From assembly GCA_016630955.3 (NCBI GenBank), contig CM049990.2, positions 682,001 through 746,000 of the forward strand: a stretch of 64,000 bases of DNA. The letters are read 5' to 3'. Of this stretch, positions 21,533-33,315 are shown in pieces. The notes beneath the pieces were generated by a model. That model made no database searches, had not been told where the DNA came from, and saw only the letters and a list, made by a program, of their open reading frames with translations. Numbering within the stretch: position 1 is the stretch's first letter; every line of letters begins with the position of its first letter. The translations under genes were made by a program, and so were the position numbers. Source of the stretch: Didymella arachidicola (lineage: Eukaryota > Ascomycota > Dothideomycetes > Pleosporales > Didymellaceae).

Positions 21533-23953
21533 CTACCTGTCTTGGTTGGTGTGCTGCTGAGACGACGACCCTAGTTGCGAGGCGTTGTCTAACAGTGGTG
21601 TCGGACTTTGGATCTCCTCAGTAAGGTTGATGGGCGACCCAGGAGGATGAGCCGTCAGGTCTCCTGGCTGCGGCATGTACCATCTGCGCACGTTACGGTT
21701 GTCGTTGGCAGAGGAGGAAGGCTCGACGACCTCGCTTGAGTTGACGGTCTGCCCAGACTGTGCTGGTGAGGGCATATCTGAATGCTCTTCGATGGTTGTT
21801 GGTATCCTGGCAATCTGAATGCCAGCGGTGGCCGACACCTCACTTTGTAGAGTACCCTTCTCCTGTCGCTGCTGTTGTTGACGCTGAAGGAAGTCTGGCG
21901 ACCATGTCTGACCACGTGGCTGAGCTGGGATGATGGTCACAGGTAGGTCCATCTCAGAAGTTTTGGACTTCTTTCTCGACCTGAACCTTTCGCCCTGTTG
22001 CGCTGCGAACGTGCCAAGACGATCTGAGATTGCCAGTCCGTTGTAGTTGCGCGGTGGAATGTTGGCGTGAACTTCATCCACAGCGAGCGGCTCGATCACC
22101 TGACCTCTTTGTAACTCGCGTGGTGGCGCTCGTCCTTTCTTTGTAAATGGATTGGCCATGGCCCGCCAGTTCCATTTGCTGTTGCCAGCAGACGACTCTG
22201 GCTCTGCAGCGCCCCTCTCGGGATCCTCAGCGTTTGCTGGTCGCACGGCATCCTCCCGTGGCGCCAACGGCTGTTGGATCTTCGCTGCTTCTGGCGTCAA
22301 TCGGTTATCGATTGATCCTGGTTGACGGATTGGTGGCGTCTCGTTGATGGGGTGGTATCGTACTGTATATACAGTGGAGTCTGCACTTGTGGTATCTGTC
22401 CTGCTGACTGGTGAAGCAACAACAGGAACAGCGGGTGGAGGCACTGGGCTCTGGACGCGTACATACGCGCTCGAGTTGCGGTCGCCATGACGAGCAGAGT
22501 CTGATCGACGGTGCACAGGTGGAGGTGCGGGTACGTGGATAGTGCGCTTCTTGCGCGCTTCTGCCCGGGGCGACTCGGACATCTTTCGTCCCAACTTCTG
22601 GGCAAATCCACCGACTCGGCTTGTCTGTCCTGCAGCAAATGCACTCAGACTGAAACCGCCAAGACCACCATCGCCCTCCTTCTTTTCATCCGAAGAGCTA
22701 CGCTTTGCGTATGGCCACTTCGATATCGTAGATGATGACGGGGTGTTGTCGAGCATATCGTCCCCGTCGTAGATCTCTCTGCCCAATATTCCATCCTTTC
22801 TCTCTTCTCTTTCTAAAGCCTCAATGCGCTCCACCCATTCCCAGACAATGACACTTGCTGCTGCTGCTCCCACCCAGCGGAAGTAGTCTCCCCATCCGGC
22901 GATAGTGTAGTTGGCGATGTCCGTGATAAAGAATACGACAGGTGTCAGTATGGCGATAATTGATAGTTGGGCGACGACGCTCATGTTCCACATCATGGAG
23001 TGATAGAAGGCGTATCGTCGCTTGGTGATGGCGTAATAAAGAACCCAGGCTGCATACAGCATGCTGAGAGACAGCTGGAAGAGGTAGCTTAATGCGGGAA
23101 TGGCAGTGTCAAAATGCGCAGGGCGCGCGCTGTTGTCGTACGGTCCAAAGCTGTTGAGAGCACTGAAGATGATGTCGAGTAGGATGAGAGCAAATCCCAC
23201 CCATTTGATGATAACCTTCTCTTTGTGCCGGGGGAAAAGACGGATCAGTGTCTGCACCTGTGCAAGCCACAAGAAGATATCGGAGATGATACGCGACACC
23301 TTGATCTCCATGCCCGAGACGACCTGGTCACGCAGCTCCATGGCATCGATGAAACCTTCAGCATACTGGCGGCCGGCAATCTTGAACGTGTCGGCGGTGG
23401 CCATCGTCAGCGAGATGGCAACGGTCAGCGCGGCGACCTTCTGCAGCCAGGGACGGCTCCCTACTCCAATGATGCTTCCTCCTCCAGACGCGCCGCTGAT
23501 CATGCCCCGTCGTCCCATGAGTCCGGAGCGTCCGGAGGCGTTGCCGACAAAGAAGGTGCGAGGCGTGATGATCAACATAATGACGAGCATCCAGGCAATG
23601 ACGGTGGCCGCGCCAGTCGCGTAGGCTTGTGGTGTAATGGAGGCATGGAAGGGGTCGCGCATGTCGGCGACGCTGAGAACCTGACCGGTGCCATCGCCGT
23701 CAGCGCCCTGCGAGGCGGACGTGCATTGCGGACGGAAGATGGCGTTCGCAGTGAGGTTGATGATGTTGCCGGGGCTGATTTCGATAACGCCGTACTCGGG
23801 CAGCTTGTAGGAGGGACAGTGCTGCGAGCGGGCGTCAGTCGTCGCGTCGCGCGCAGTTGGTGCGCTGTGGGTACTCACGTAGGGTCGGCTGGAGTCGCGC
23901 ACTTCCAGCACCGGCGTCGCCCCTGTCCACGGCACGCCCACGGCCTCTCGCAT
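21533..23953 (-). CDS. palH: PalH/Rim21 ambient-pH sensor
   Basis: Exons 23953-23879 and 23821-21533, 787 residues. The 57-nt intron (GTGAGT...CGCAG) is in frame, so an unspliced read adds 19 residues after DSSRPY. The extracellular N-terminus has Cys-containing HCPSYKLPEYGVIEI and FRPQCTS. Seven hydrophobic segments follow, including AATVIAWMLVIMLII, WVGFALILLDIIFSAL and LSIIAILTPVVFFITDIANY, with the family signature LQKVAALTVAISLTMATADTF. The long cytoplasmic tail (about 400 residues) is disordered, as expected for the arrestin-like PalF-binding part. PalH sits in the plasma membrane and starts the Pal/Rim pathway that activates PacC at alkaline pH. Confidence 0.94.
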   Translation of the reverse strand: MREAVGVPWTGATPVLEVRDSSRPYVSTHSAPTARDATTDARSQHCPSYKLPEYGVIEISPGNIINLTANAIFRPQCTSASQGADGDGTGQVLSVADMRDPFHASITPQAYATGAATVIAWMLVIMLIITPRTFFVGNASGRSGLMGRRGMISGASGGGSIIGVGSRPWLQKVAALTVAISLTMATADTFKIAGRQYAEGFIDAMELRDQVVSGMEIKVSRIISDIFLWLAQVQTLIRLFPRHKEKVIIKWVGFALILLDIIFSALNSFGPYDNSARPAHFDTAIPALSYLFQLSLSMLYAAWVLYYAITKRRYAFYHSMMWNMSVVAQLSIIAILTPVVFFITDIANYTIAGWGDYFRWVGAAAASVIVWEWVERIEALEREERKDGILGREIYDGDDMLDNTPSSSTISKWPYAKRSSSDEKKEGDGGLGGFSLSAFAAGQTSRVGGFAQKLGRKMSESPRAEARKKRTIHVPAPPPVHRRSDSARHGDRNSSAYVRVQSPVPPPAVPVVASPVSRTDTTSADSTVYTVRYHPINETPPIRQPGSIDNRLTPEAAKIQQPLAPREDAVRPANAEDPERGAAEPESSAGNSKWNWRAMANPFTKKGRAPPRELQRGQVIEPLAVDEVHANIPPRNYNGLAISDRLGTFAAQQGERFRSRKKSKTSEMDLPVTIIPAQPRGQTWSPDFLQRQQQQRQEKGTLQSEVSATAGIQIARIPTTIEEHSDMPSPAQSGQTVNSSEVVEPSSSANDNRNVRRWYMPQPGDLTAHPPGSPINLTEEIQSPTPLLDNASQLGSSSQQHTNQDR

Positions 23954-26676
23954 GGCGGCGTGTTATACTGATCCAGCAGCGGCGGGTGCCTGCGTGTGTG
24001 CTCCCATGGATACTCAGACGGTGTGTATGCGGGGGGGGTGGGGGGGGGGCGGTGCGGGTCGAGCAGTCGTGAACGGGAACGTGAACGTGGGATGGGGATG
24101 TCGGCGGGCGTCGAGGATGGCGAGGGACCAAGGCGAGGACTGGGCAATGCTTCGCTGGAACGGCAGGTGCCCCCTTCGGTCCTTCTCGTCTCGGAAACCA
24201 CTACGGGGCGGTCGGACCCACCCGCTTCTGGAACAACTTCAAGCAATGCAGACAAATAAGGTTTGCAGCGTGCCCAGCGCGCACTTCCTTGCTGCTTGGG
24301 GGCGCCTTTGCACACGCTGTCGCAGCCTGGAGCGAGCTCGAGTTTTGCAGCTCAAGGCTCAAGCACATATCGCAGTGGTGCTGGGAGCAGTTTGGGAGCA
24401 GCAGTGATCACTGATCAGCCGGGGTAGCTTGTCTCTGACTCTCCGCGCTGGAGGATGGAGAAACTCCGGACGAACTCGGGTCGCCCCCGACGAGTTGTGG
24501 GTGATAGACTGACGGCCCTTGATTTGGAAAAGATGCTACTGTGCTGATACTGGTATGATCTGGTATGATCGCTTCGCTTCACGCTACGAGGGTGCAGTCA
24601 CTGCAGTGGCCTGTTCAACTCTGCTGCTACAGCCAGCGCTACCGCTATTGAAACAGAACAGAGCCTCTTCCAATTCTGGATGCACCCAAAATCATCTTCA
24701 CGTTGTCCTGTCCAGCCCCGACCACGACATCACGAGCGCGCGCACAACTGCTCGTGCAGCCATAGGCCCTCACCGGAGCCATTGCCGAGTATAGTCACTA
24801 ACACCCTCACGATATCGCCCAAACTGTGCGCAACGGCCAAGACACACCGAGCCTACTCGATCTATGCTTGAACTCATGTTTCTCCAGCGGGGACGGTTAG
24901 AGCGGCACCCCTCTACCTCAGCCGGATACGCCCCCGACGGGCTCATCGCCTCTACCGAACAGCCACGTGCACGATGCCGACTGTCGACCTCACAAAGCAG
25001 CACCAGACAGCGCCGTCGGATGGTGTCCGCCCAATCCAGTGCTGGACGCTATCAAAGTTGCATTCCAAATTTGATGTCGGATGAATACGCGATCCTGACG
25101 TGTGCTCATTGACCTAATTGACAAATCAGGTTTGAGCTGTCTTGAGCGCAGCTGTGGTGAGTCCAAGGCGCTATTTTTGCCGGAGAGCAGGTGCAACCCA
25201 CACCTCTGGTAACGAAGAACAAGCTCAATCGTCGGTTCAGCACTGCGACTGACTACGCTTGGGATTGAGGATCAGCGCTGCATAATACAACGACATGGCG
25301 AAGTTCACTCCCGGTCGTGGTGTCGCATCAATAGAAGGCTGCTGTGACAGCCTAGTGCAAAATTGGCGCATGCTGCTTGTGAAGGATGCTGCGATAGAGG
25401 CAACATGTACGGTCAGAATGGCGCTAGAAATCTGCTGCACATCTTGCTATTGCCGGTTTCGTCCAATTCTTCGCTATTTGATACCCGTCAACAGTGTCTT
25501 GTCAGAGGCGTAACCAGGGCAAGACCAAGGAATTTCATACACTGTCGACTGCATCACTCTACATTTCTTTCACCAGAAGTCGATTTTCAACGATACAGTG
25601 CCCAGTCGCGGCGCCCAGCTTGGAGTCCTTCGAAGAGATGTCCGGAAGCTGATCAAGTGCGGGCCCTCAGCTTATTTGATACAAGACCCCGTATCGAGAG
25701 TCAGGGAACTGACGCACGCTATCGTGTCGTCGGTCAAACCTACTACTACTGCGAGAAATGCAATTATTACAGACATGGAAAGAAGTGTCGGCGTTACTTA
25801 GGCGAGTAAGTATTTTAGCGATCAAATACAGCGGCTATGAGAACTGACCAGGAAGCAGAGTGAAGCGCTTCGATAGGTGGTGCAGCTTATTCCCGTTGTG
25901 TTGATTGCCTTACTTTTGTAGAATACTCTAAATCTATTCTCTGGATTGAATCTTTGATACTTAGAAATTCTCGCCAGTTCATCTGAGCATCGATGGTCGT
26001 AGCGATGAGTGAGAGATAGCTCAAAGATCAGAATAGCCAGCTGTGGATTATAACAATCTTAGGAGCTTTTGGCTGTCGGACCACATCAGCACATGTGTCC
26101 TTATCTTATAGTAATCTCAAGCAAGTAATGCCCACGAGCAAAGCACATTGCATATTATACGTACCCGAGCTGCGATGTATTTACTGATCGTGGATGGACT
26201 ATCCGCTAGCTACGAACCTGTGCTCAGAGTCTTATTCGATCTTGGTGTTGTTTCTCTTGGGACTGACTTGGATGGTAATTTTCGCTCTTCCGCCGTAGGG
26301 ACTTCATGCCAGCCAAAGAACAGGGTGCATACCGGAAAGGTACACTGGTATAGTCTAATGACTACGTATTTCTGCGTTAATCTCGCGGGCAAAGGTCTGT
26401 GCATAGCTCGACATTCGCACAACCACGAACGTGAAGCTGATTCTTGCAATCGAAAGCACTGTTTGTGGAAGTGAAGGCGCGTACAGAGCGCGAGCGATGC
26501 AATGACGTTGGGCGCTAAGGAAACTAGCCCCAAACCTCAATGGTTCACGGACAGGCGCGTTGTATCTCACACCCCCACCGCATGATCAAGCTGCAATTGA
26601 GCTCGACGCGTCTCTTTCTTCTACCACACCGTGCCAATATTTCGCCACGTTTGACTTCTCAGAGCACGCAATCACC
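23954..26676. other. Long intergenic region between divergent palH and SCC3
   Basis: 2.7 kb separating two divergent start codons. It contains a strong G-run on the plus strand at 24031-24049, a direct repeat of CTGGTATGAT near 24549-24570, and A/T-rich DNA around 25800-26200. The ORF near 25363-25809 ends in a Cys-rich segment but lacks a convincing body. Confidence 0.45.
24031..24049 (+). other. Poly-G tract, G8-T-G10
   Basis: An interrupted run of 18 G residues about 80 bp upstream of the palH start codon (C-rich on the palH sense strand). It could form a G-quadruplex on the plus strand. Run length may be affected by sequencing error. Confidence 0.7.
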
Positions 26677-29600
26677 ATGAGCGAAGCAGTTGCGGCGTCC
26701 GAGACCGGCGATGCCACCTCATCGAACTCGCGACGGAAATCTGGACGCGTCACGAAGAAGCCCGAAAAGTTCACGCCAGGTACAGATCAAACGGAGACCT
26801 CCAAAAGAAAGCGCGGCGACGATAATGATAGCGGCATCGACGCATATGGCGCCATATCAGAAGAGGAGGATGAGAGCAGTGAAGGCGAGCCAGACGAAGA
26901 GGAATTGAGGGAGCGGCGGCGCAAGTCCAAGGGCAAAGCGCCGGCGAAACGACCTGCGCAGAAGAGGGTCAAGACGAATGGGAAGAGTGTCACATTGGCT
27001 ATGCGCCCTGCGACAGGCGCGCCGAAGAAGTCAAGTAGACCGCGCAAAGCGCCGATTCGAAAAAGCATTCTTGCGGGCGACGAGACGGAAGGCCTCTACG
27101 GTAAGCATCATGCGCGCATGAGTATTGACAAAGCTGACGCGCTATAGTGGACGTGTTTGCTAGCGGCGACCGCCTCGAAGATGTTGCAGCGCGTTGGGTG
27201 GCGCGTTTCAATGAGCATGAGGCCAAAGCGGTTGCTGAGATCGTCAATTTCGTTCTGCGCGCCGCTGGCTGCAGCCTCCGCATTGATGAAGATGATATCG
27301 CCGACCCGGATAACGCGTCGAGTCGCGTCGCAGAACTTCAGGACGAATACCAAGCACAAGACGTGACGGAGTACCCGTTGATTGCAAAGGCGAAAGATGG
27401 TGGTGGCCAGGCTTTTAGACAAGCTCTGCACCGCTTCTTTCTCACACTTGTGCAGAGCGTAGCGCAATCAGGGTTGATGTACGAAAACCAAGAACTGCTG
27501 GAAAACATCGCGGTCTGGATTGGCGCAATGTCCTCGAGCGCGAACCGACCTTTCCGTCACACAGCTACGGTGGCCGCGCTAGCGATCACGACAGCCCTCG
27601 CTACGGTAGCCTCGGAAATCGTCGAGAACACGGCGAAGAAGATGCGACAGAGCGAATCGGAAGCAAAGAAATCTCGAGTCAACAAAGCTCGAGTCTCTGC
27701 GGCGAATCAAGAGATTGAGGACTACAACGCAAAGCTTGAGTCGGTCGACGGTGCGCTCAATGATTGGTTCAGTCTAGTCTATGTTCATCGCTACCGTGAC
27801 GTGGACCATCATATTCGAGTCGACTGTGTTAGCGCACTGACAGACTGGATCATTGCGTATCCTGACAAATTCTTCGATGGCAGCCATCTGCGCTACCTTG
27901 GCTGGGTGCTCTCGGATCCCAATGCGCCTACACGAGTCGAAGTGCTACACCAACTTGCGCGGCTATTCAAAGACAAGGACAAGCTTGCTGGGCTTAAGAC
28001 TTTCACAGAACGCTTTCGCCCTCGAATCGTAGAGATTGCGACGCAAGACGCGGAGAATCACGTGCGCGCATCAGCAGTCGATCTTCTTGACATTCTCCGC
28101 GAAGCCGGCTTCCTTGAGCCGGACGACATTGACTCAGTTGGCAAGCTCATCTTCGACGCCGATGCCAAGGTCCGCAAAGCGGTTGTTGGGTTCTTTGCCG
28201 AGAATGTCAACGCGGCTTACGAAGGTATCGTTGATGACATGGGCGGCCAAGAAGCCCTCGATGAAGCATTAGGGTCATCAGAAGACGAGGAAGAGTATCA
28301 GAACCCTCGATTGGAATGGCTGAAGCTCAAGTGTCTTGTGGACCAGCTTCTGGCATATGACGAGGATGAGAACGAGCTACCAACACAGATTGAGCGCATC
28401 TCACACACGAGCGCTGAGCTTGGCTTAGCAACAGCTGGGGTTGAGTCTCGTTTCTCGTTAGCAGCCCAGGCACTGTACGAAGCTATTCCCGAGATAAGAT
28501 CGTGGGAAGTGCTGGCAGGCTACTTGCTCTATGACCACACCCAAACTGCACAGAATGGCGGCGATGATGCCGAGGCCATGTTGCGTCAGAACTGCCAACT
28601 CGAAGAAAGGCATGAGACCGCCCTGCTTGATGTTCTCAATGCAATTGTTCGGTTACGACTACAGCGCCTAGCGGATATAACATCAGACAGGAAGAAGACA
28701 AAGGCCCAGCGCGAGAACGATCAAGAAGAACAAGCCGAGATGGCAAGGAAACTGACACTACTCATCCCTGACTTGCTGAAGAAGTTCGGTGCGCTACCCG
28801 AAGCTGCTGCGTTGTGCCTTCGCCTAGAGCGCGAGCTAAGTTTGGATGTCTTTGAGGAACTGCGACAGAACACAGCACTAACCGCGTTGCTCGATGACAT
28901 CAACAAACAGTTCCTGACACATCACAATGAGCTCGTCCTGATCGAAGCTGTCGGTTCAATGTTGCATGCGCAAGAGAATGAGGAGCTCAAAGAGATCATC
29001 CGCCTCAAGATCCAAGCGCTTTGGGACGATCTTATCAACACATTCGACGCATTGCGGCGTGGCAAAGATTTCTCGGCACGCGGTAATCTTGAGCAGAACA
29101 CTCTTGTCGGTGTGTCAAACATCGTCCTGAAGATCAGTCAACTGAGCAAAGTATCGAACGCCACCGTACTTGAGCACATTGTGGTCCATGCCAACTCGAG
29201 AGGCAAATCAAAGCAGGCTGCGACAGACTCACCCCCTATCACATCGATATTGCAAATCTTGGACCGTGGCATTACATCAGACGATCTGGATGCAGAATCA
29301 AATGAAGCAGAAGACCTTCTGGTCCGTCACGCTATCTCAGTCCTGCTCACCTATTTCGTGTGGAAGTGCAAAGACTGCATGGACCACGTCGAGGCAGACA
29401 CAGCAATGCCGGATGACGACCTCACAGCACTTGTCGAGCGAAGAGACACTTGTGTGACATCGCTGATGGCAATCATTGAAAACCGCAAAGGTGTCGATGG
29501 AGTCCGTCTCGAAGCTGCGAACCTCATCCTCGACATCTACAATATGTTCCGCTCGCTAAAGGTCAAGAAAGCCCAACTCAAGCAGCGTACGCCCAAGAAG

Positions 29601-30296
29601 CCCCAAAGCCGTGCATCGAGGGGTGGTGACGACGACGCTAGCGACGACTGGGAAGCATTGGCTCAGGAGATTGACTCATCCACCGTCAAGCTTCTCATGC
29701 AGATACTCACAGCACACGAGAACAATCTGGCTAAGCTCGCCAACAAGCGCCTCGAGGAGCCAGATGTGGACGATGACCCTATCGATCCCGACGATGAGCC
29801 GGAGTCTGACGATGAGGAATCCGAGAACCCCCGCACACAAGAGGACAAACAAGTCCGCCTCCTCATGGCCGAAGAGCGGCTCTGTCAATTCGGCGGCCGT
29901 ATCGTACAGGCCTACCTCGTTGGCAGCCTCGGTAACGGCGGCAGCGAGGTCGTGAAGACGCGTTTGGAGCGCAACAAAGCGAAGCTGACAACGACGTGGA
30001 AGGAGGTCGTTGGGCACCTTGACGTGCAAAAGTTTGTCAAGAAGCCGAAGAAGGCCACCCCCAAGCCTGCCGCGAAGGCAGGGAAAAGCACGGAGATTGT
30101 GATCGAGAGCGATGAAGAAGAAGAAGAAGAAGGAGGAGGAGGAGGAGGAGGAGGAGGAGGAGAACATAATGAGGTCCCCGGTGATGAGATCGAGGACGAG
30201 GAGATGGGCGATGTAGACCCTGAGCAGGTCAATGGAGACGCTGAGGAGCCCGCGGCAGAGAGCCAGCCCGATGAGGAGAGCATTCTAGGTGATTAG
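26677..30296 (+). CDS. SCC3: Cohesin subunit Scc3 (STAG/Psc3 family)
   Basis: Exons 26677-27100 and 27148-30296, 1,190 residues. The join gives EGLYVDVFASGDRLEDV. The ATG at 26677 is the first in frame; earlier codons of the open frame lack an ATG. The N-terminus is charged and disordered with nuclear-localisation-like KRKR and KRVK patches. The STAG domain and stromalin-conservative region (WFSLVYVHRYRDVDHHIR, LRYLGWVLSDPNAPTRVEVL) are followed by helical HEAT-like repeats. The tail is acidic, with an E/G-rich stretch coded by a GAA/GGA microsatellite at 30112-30163. Scc3 joins the Scc1 kleisin and is essential for loading and holding cohesin on chromatin. Confidence 0.95.
30112..30163 (+). 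repeat. GAA/GGA trinucleotide repeat in SCC3
   Basis: A purine-only run of GAA then GGA units coding consecutive Glu and then Gly residues in the acidic tail. Its length is likely polymorphic between strains. Confidence 0.85.
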
Positions 30297-31364
30297 GTGC
30301 TATACGATTGTTGCACTGCGATCTGTTGTAATGCTTCGCGTCTTTTTATACTCGCATATCTTCTCTGGGGGCACGCAATGGACTGAGCGTTCTCGCTGGC
30401 GCTGTGGGGTTCTTACAGCGAGTGCTGTAGATGTTTGTTTCATCTATGATCACAATCGAGATGCTTTGAACCATGCACGCACCAGAAGTCAGTAAGTGAG
30501 CTCAGAACTGGACTTGTTACTGGCAGAATGCAAAGATAATTGACGAACAGGAATAGTTCATATGATCGGGAACGGCGCTTACTTTGTGCTCGCTACCAAC
30601 GGGATTTCTCAACCGGCACTTTTATATCACTTCGCTTCGCAGCAGGCCTTCAACGTGCTCCATTCTCGTTGCAATGTTCAGAACGCATAGATCAGCGATA
30701 CATCCTAGAATGCTAGATCACACATACTCATACCCCGCAGTCTTCCAGGACTCTTACTCCAGTTACCGAATACTTGAGAATGTCTACCAGACTGGCTTCG
30801 CAAAATATCGGTGGCCATACGCTGGGCCGAGTGGGCTACAGCCTCATGATCACGGCTCTTCGCTGACAAGGGGACATTGTTTGCTGACTGGAGGCTTGAC
30901 ACTTGCATGGGCGCCGGTCGAGTGTGATACCGCTCGCCGCTGCTCGGAGAGGGCTCTGCAGGAAAGTGTCAATCTCTGGAACGGCGTACGATCCCTTGCT
31001 GCTTTTCCAGGCTCACGATGTAGGAGGGCGAAGACTTATTATAGTATAAAGGCTCAAGAAATATGCAGTGAGACGATGCAGGGAGGCGGCACGCGTGCAT
31101 CTGGCGATCCGACGCTCGTCGATAGCGTTCCTGGTGGGATTGAACGGGTAAAGGGCAAGGGATTGAGCCTTGAGTTCTGATCATGTTCGTAGACCTTGTT
31201 GGAAAGAGTAAACTGAGCGAGTAACAGATGCTACTGCTACCACTATGGTACCCCACGGGTTCATGGAGCACCAGAGGAGAAAAGTGCATGCGGCAAAGCA
31301 AACGATGAAACAATATGGTCTACATGGGATGCTGGATGCTGGGTATCTATCTACGCTCTATCTA
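30297..31364. other. Intergenic, convergent gene ends
   Basis: 1.07 kb between the convergent 3' ends of SCC3 and the PPPDE-Trx-PUL gene. A 198-codon plus-strand ORF (30584-31180) has no protein-like pattern. Nothing else recognised. Confidence 0.45.
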
Positions 31365-33315
31365 CTACACCTCCAAAAGCTTCTGCACTTCCTTCACCAA
31401 GATCCTGTCTTCGGCGGCCTTGGCAGATATTTTGCTCACCGTGCCAGCAGCGTCCATAACGCGCCATAGATCTCTCAACTCGCCATCCATATCTGCGCCG
31501 TACGCGAGCCACCCTGTAGCAATAAGGGCCATCTTCCCGTTCTCGCTCACTCCATCCTCAGCACTAAGTGTCTCGAGTAGAGACGCCAGTAGCTCGGTCT
31601 GTTCCGAATCTTGAAGCTCAGACGCAGAGGACAAGGCATGTGCGACGTTGCCGCCGTACTTCCTCATGCGAACCTGATGATTGGAAGATGCCAAGTTCAT
31701 GGCCAGGCTGAGTGCTGAGGCTTTGAGTGCCGGGTGCTTGTCGTCAAGCAGCGACGTTGTCAGAATTGAGATAAGTGTCGATGATAGCGGTATCGATAGA
31801 AGATGTGGAACAAAGAGCGGCGAATTGAAAAGGTTGCAAGCAAGATGCAATGTGGTGAGGCGTAGTGGATACGGCGCCGATTCAGCCAGGCTTTCGACAT
31901 GACTCAACATGTGGTGGACAGTTGCTGGTGTACCAGTGGCGCCTTTGTGCTCTTCGGCAAAGAAACCTGCAACACGCACATCCGTGAGTGCAACCCTTAG
32001 CAAATCATATGCTGTGAAGAGCAGCTCTACAGGAAGCTGTGTGGTACTCTTTCTGAGGAAACCGGCAAAATGGGGCAGCTGCGTCAAGGGAGCTTCTATT
32101 GCCCCAGACTTCTCGCGGGCATTGATGAAGGAAACAATCGACGAGACCGCAGGATCTCTGCCCATATCGCCCATCTTCGCAGCCACCTTCTCGAGTGGTG
32201 GTATCTTCGTGAAAGTGATCGCTCGCTGGCTTTGGCGTAGCAAATATGGCGTGCTCTGAGACAGGTGCGGATGTGGTGGGAAGGTCGCATTCAGCAGGGA
32301 CTCGACGTTGTTGCGTAGTTGTCGTGGGTCTGCACCGCTCCATTCGTTGTGCTTGACACCTTTACTGTAGGTGATGAACGTGGGTGTTGCTCTGACATTT
32401 GGGTAGCGTGTGTTTATGGAGCCATCTGCGCGGGTGAAGTCGATCTTCATGAAGATACATTTCGAGCCAGCTTCTGCCGCAAGGTCATCATAGGGCTGAT
32501 AGACGAGCTTGCATGGCCCGCAGGTCGCACTCGTGAAGAAGACAACTGCGCAACGGTCCTTACCAAGTTCTAGCAGCCGATCCACCTCTTTAATCGTTGT
32601 GACGTTGTTGACTTGCCCGGTCGACGCTGCAAGCGCCGTGCCATTAGCGTTGTTGGTAGACCCATTGGTTGTGACCCCGTTATGCGCGCTCGTAGTGGGT
32701 TGCGCTCGTGCCGGCGCCATCGGCTGCATAGGCTGTGGTGTAGGTGCTTGTGTAATAGGTCGCATCATGGCGTCAAGCTGTGGTCTGAGCATCTGCCCGA
32801 AAGGTGTGTTGAGGACGTCTTGCGGAAGGCTGGTGATATGCGCGGGTATGCCCTTGCCGACAAGGAACATAGCGAAGTCGTTCGAGAAGTTGTTGCAATT
32901 GTGCAGGAATAGATCATAGGCCTGAGATAAGTCAATCCGTCTGCTTCGAGGAACGGGACGGTGTACATACTTCTGCTGTGTATATTGTCTTCAGAGACTC
33001 GAGATATTCCAGAATGACCTCCAGAGGCAATGACGTCTGCCCGAGCTTGATAACCTCCATAGGTCGACCATGGTGTGTGGTACCGGCTCGGCATGTTTGT
33101 ACACCTCCGCCGTAGTAGTATTCTATGCCTTCGATGACGATTGAGGTATGGTAGATTGCATCGATTTGGATTCCGAGGAATTGTCGCGACATGTTGCGTG
33201 CAAGACCCTGGTAATGTCAGCCTCAAGCCCATACACATCAGACACGCGCGCGCTTCGAGGAGCTTTTCCAGTAACATACCTGCGAAAGGTCGTACACGTA
33301 GAGATGCACATCCAT
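31365..33315 (-). CDS. PPPDE peptidase-thioredoxin-PUL fusion protein
   Basis: Exons 33315-33280, 33207-32971 and 32921-31365 code for 609 residues. The N-terminal 140 residues form a PPPDE (DeSI-type) cysteine isopeptidase with catalytic His in DAIYHTS and Cys in FLHNCNNFSNDF. After a Pro/Gln-rich linker comes a thioredoxin fold with the redox motif TCGPCK (residue about 215). The C-terminal half is a PUL domain (armadillo-like, known to bind Cdc48/p97 in Doa1/PLAA), with PAVSSIVSFINAREKSG and HPALKASALSLAMNLAS. The combination points to ubiquitin- or SUMO-like deconjugation linked to Cdc48, which is inference from the domains. The architecture recurs in fungi. No signal peptide, so probably cytosolic or nuclear. 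Confidence 0.9.

Noticed and set aside
23225..23971. 248-codon plus-strand ORF rich in Asp, Arg and Gly
   Set aside because: Antisense to palH. Composition reflects the complement of a GC-rich coding strand.
25363..25809. 148-codon ORF ending in a Cys/Tyr-rich stretch (YYYCEKCNYYRHGKKC)
   Set aside because: Only the tail looks protein-like; no start context, intron or conserved body, and overlapping frames are equally open.
30584..31180. 198-codon plus-strand ORF
   Set aside because: No conserved motif, irregular composition, no good start; lies between convergent gene ends.
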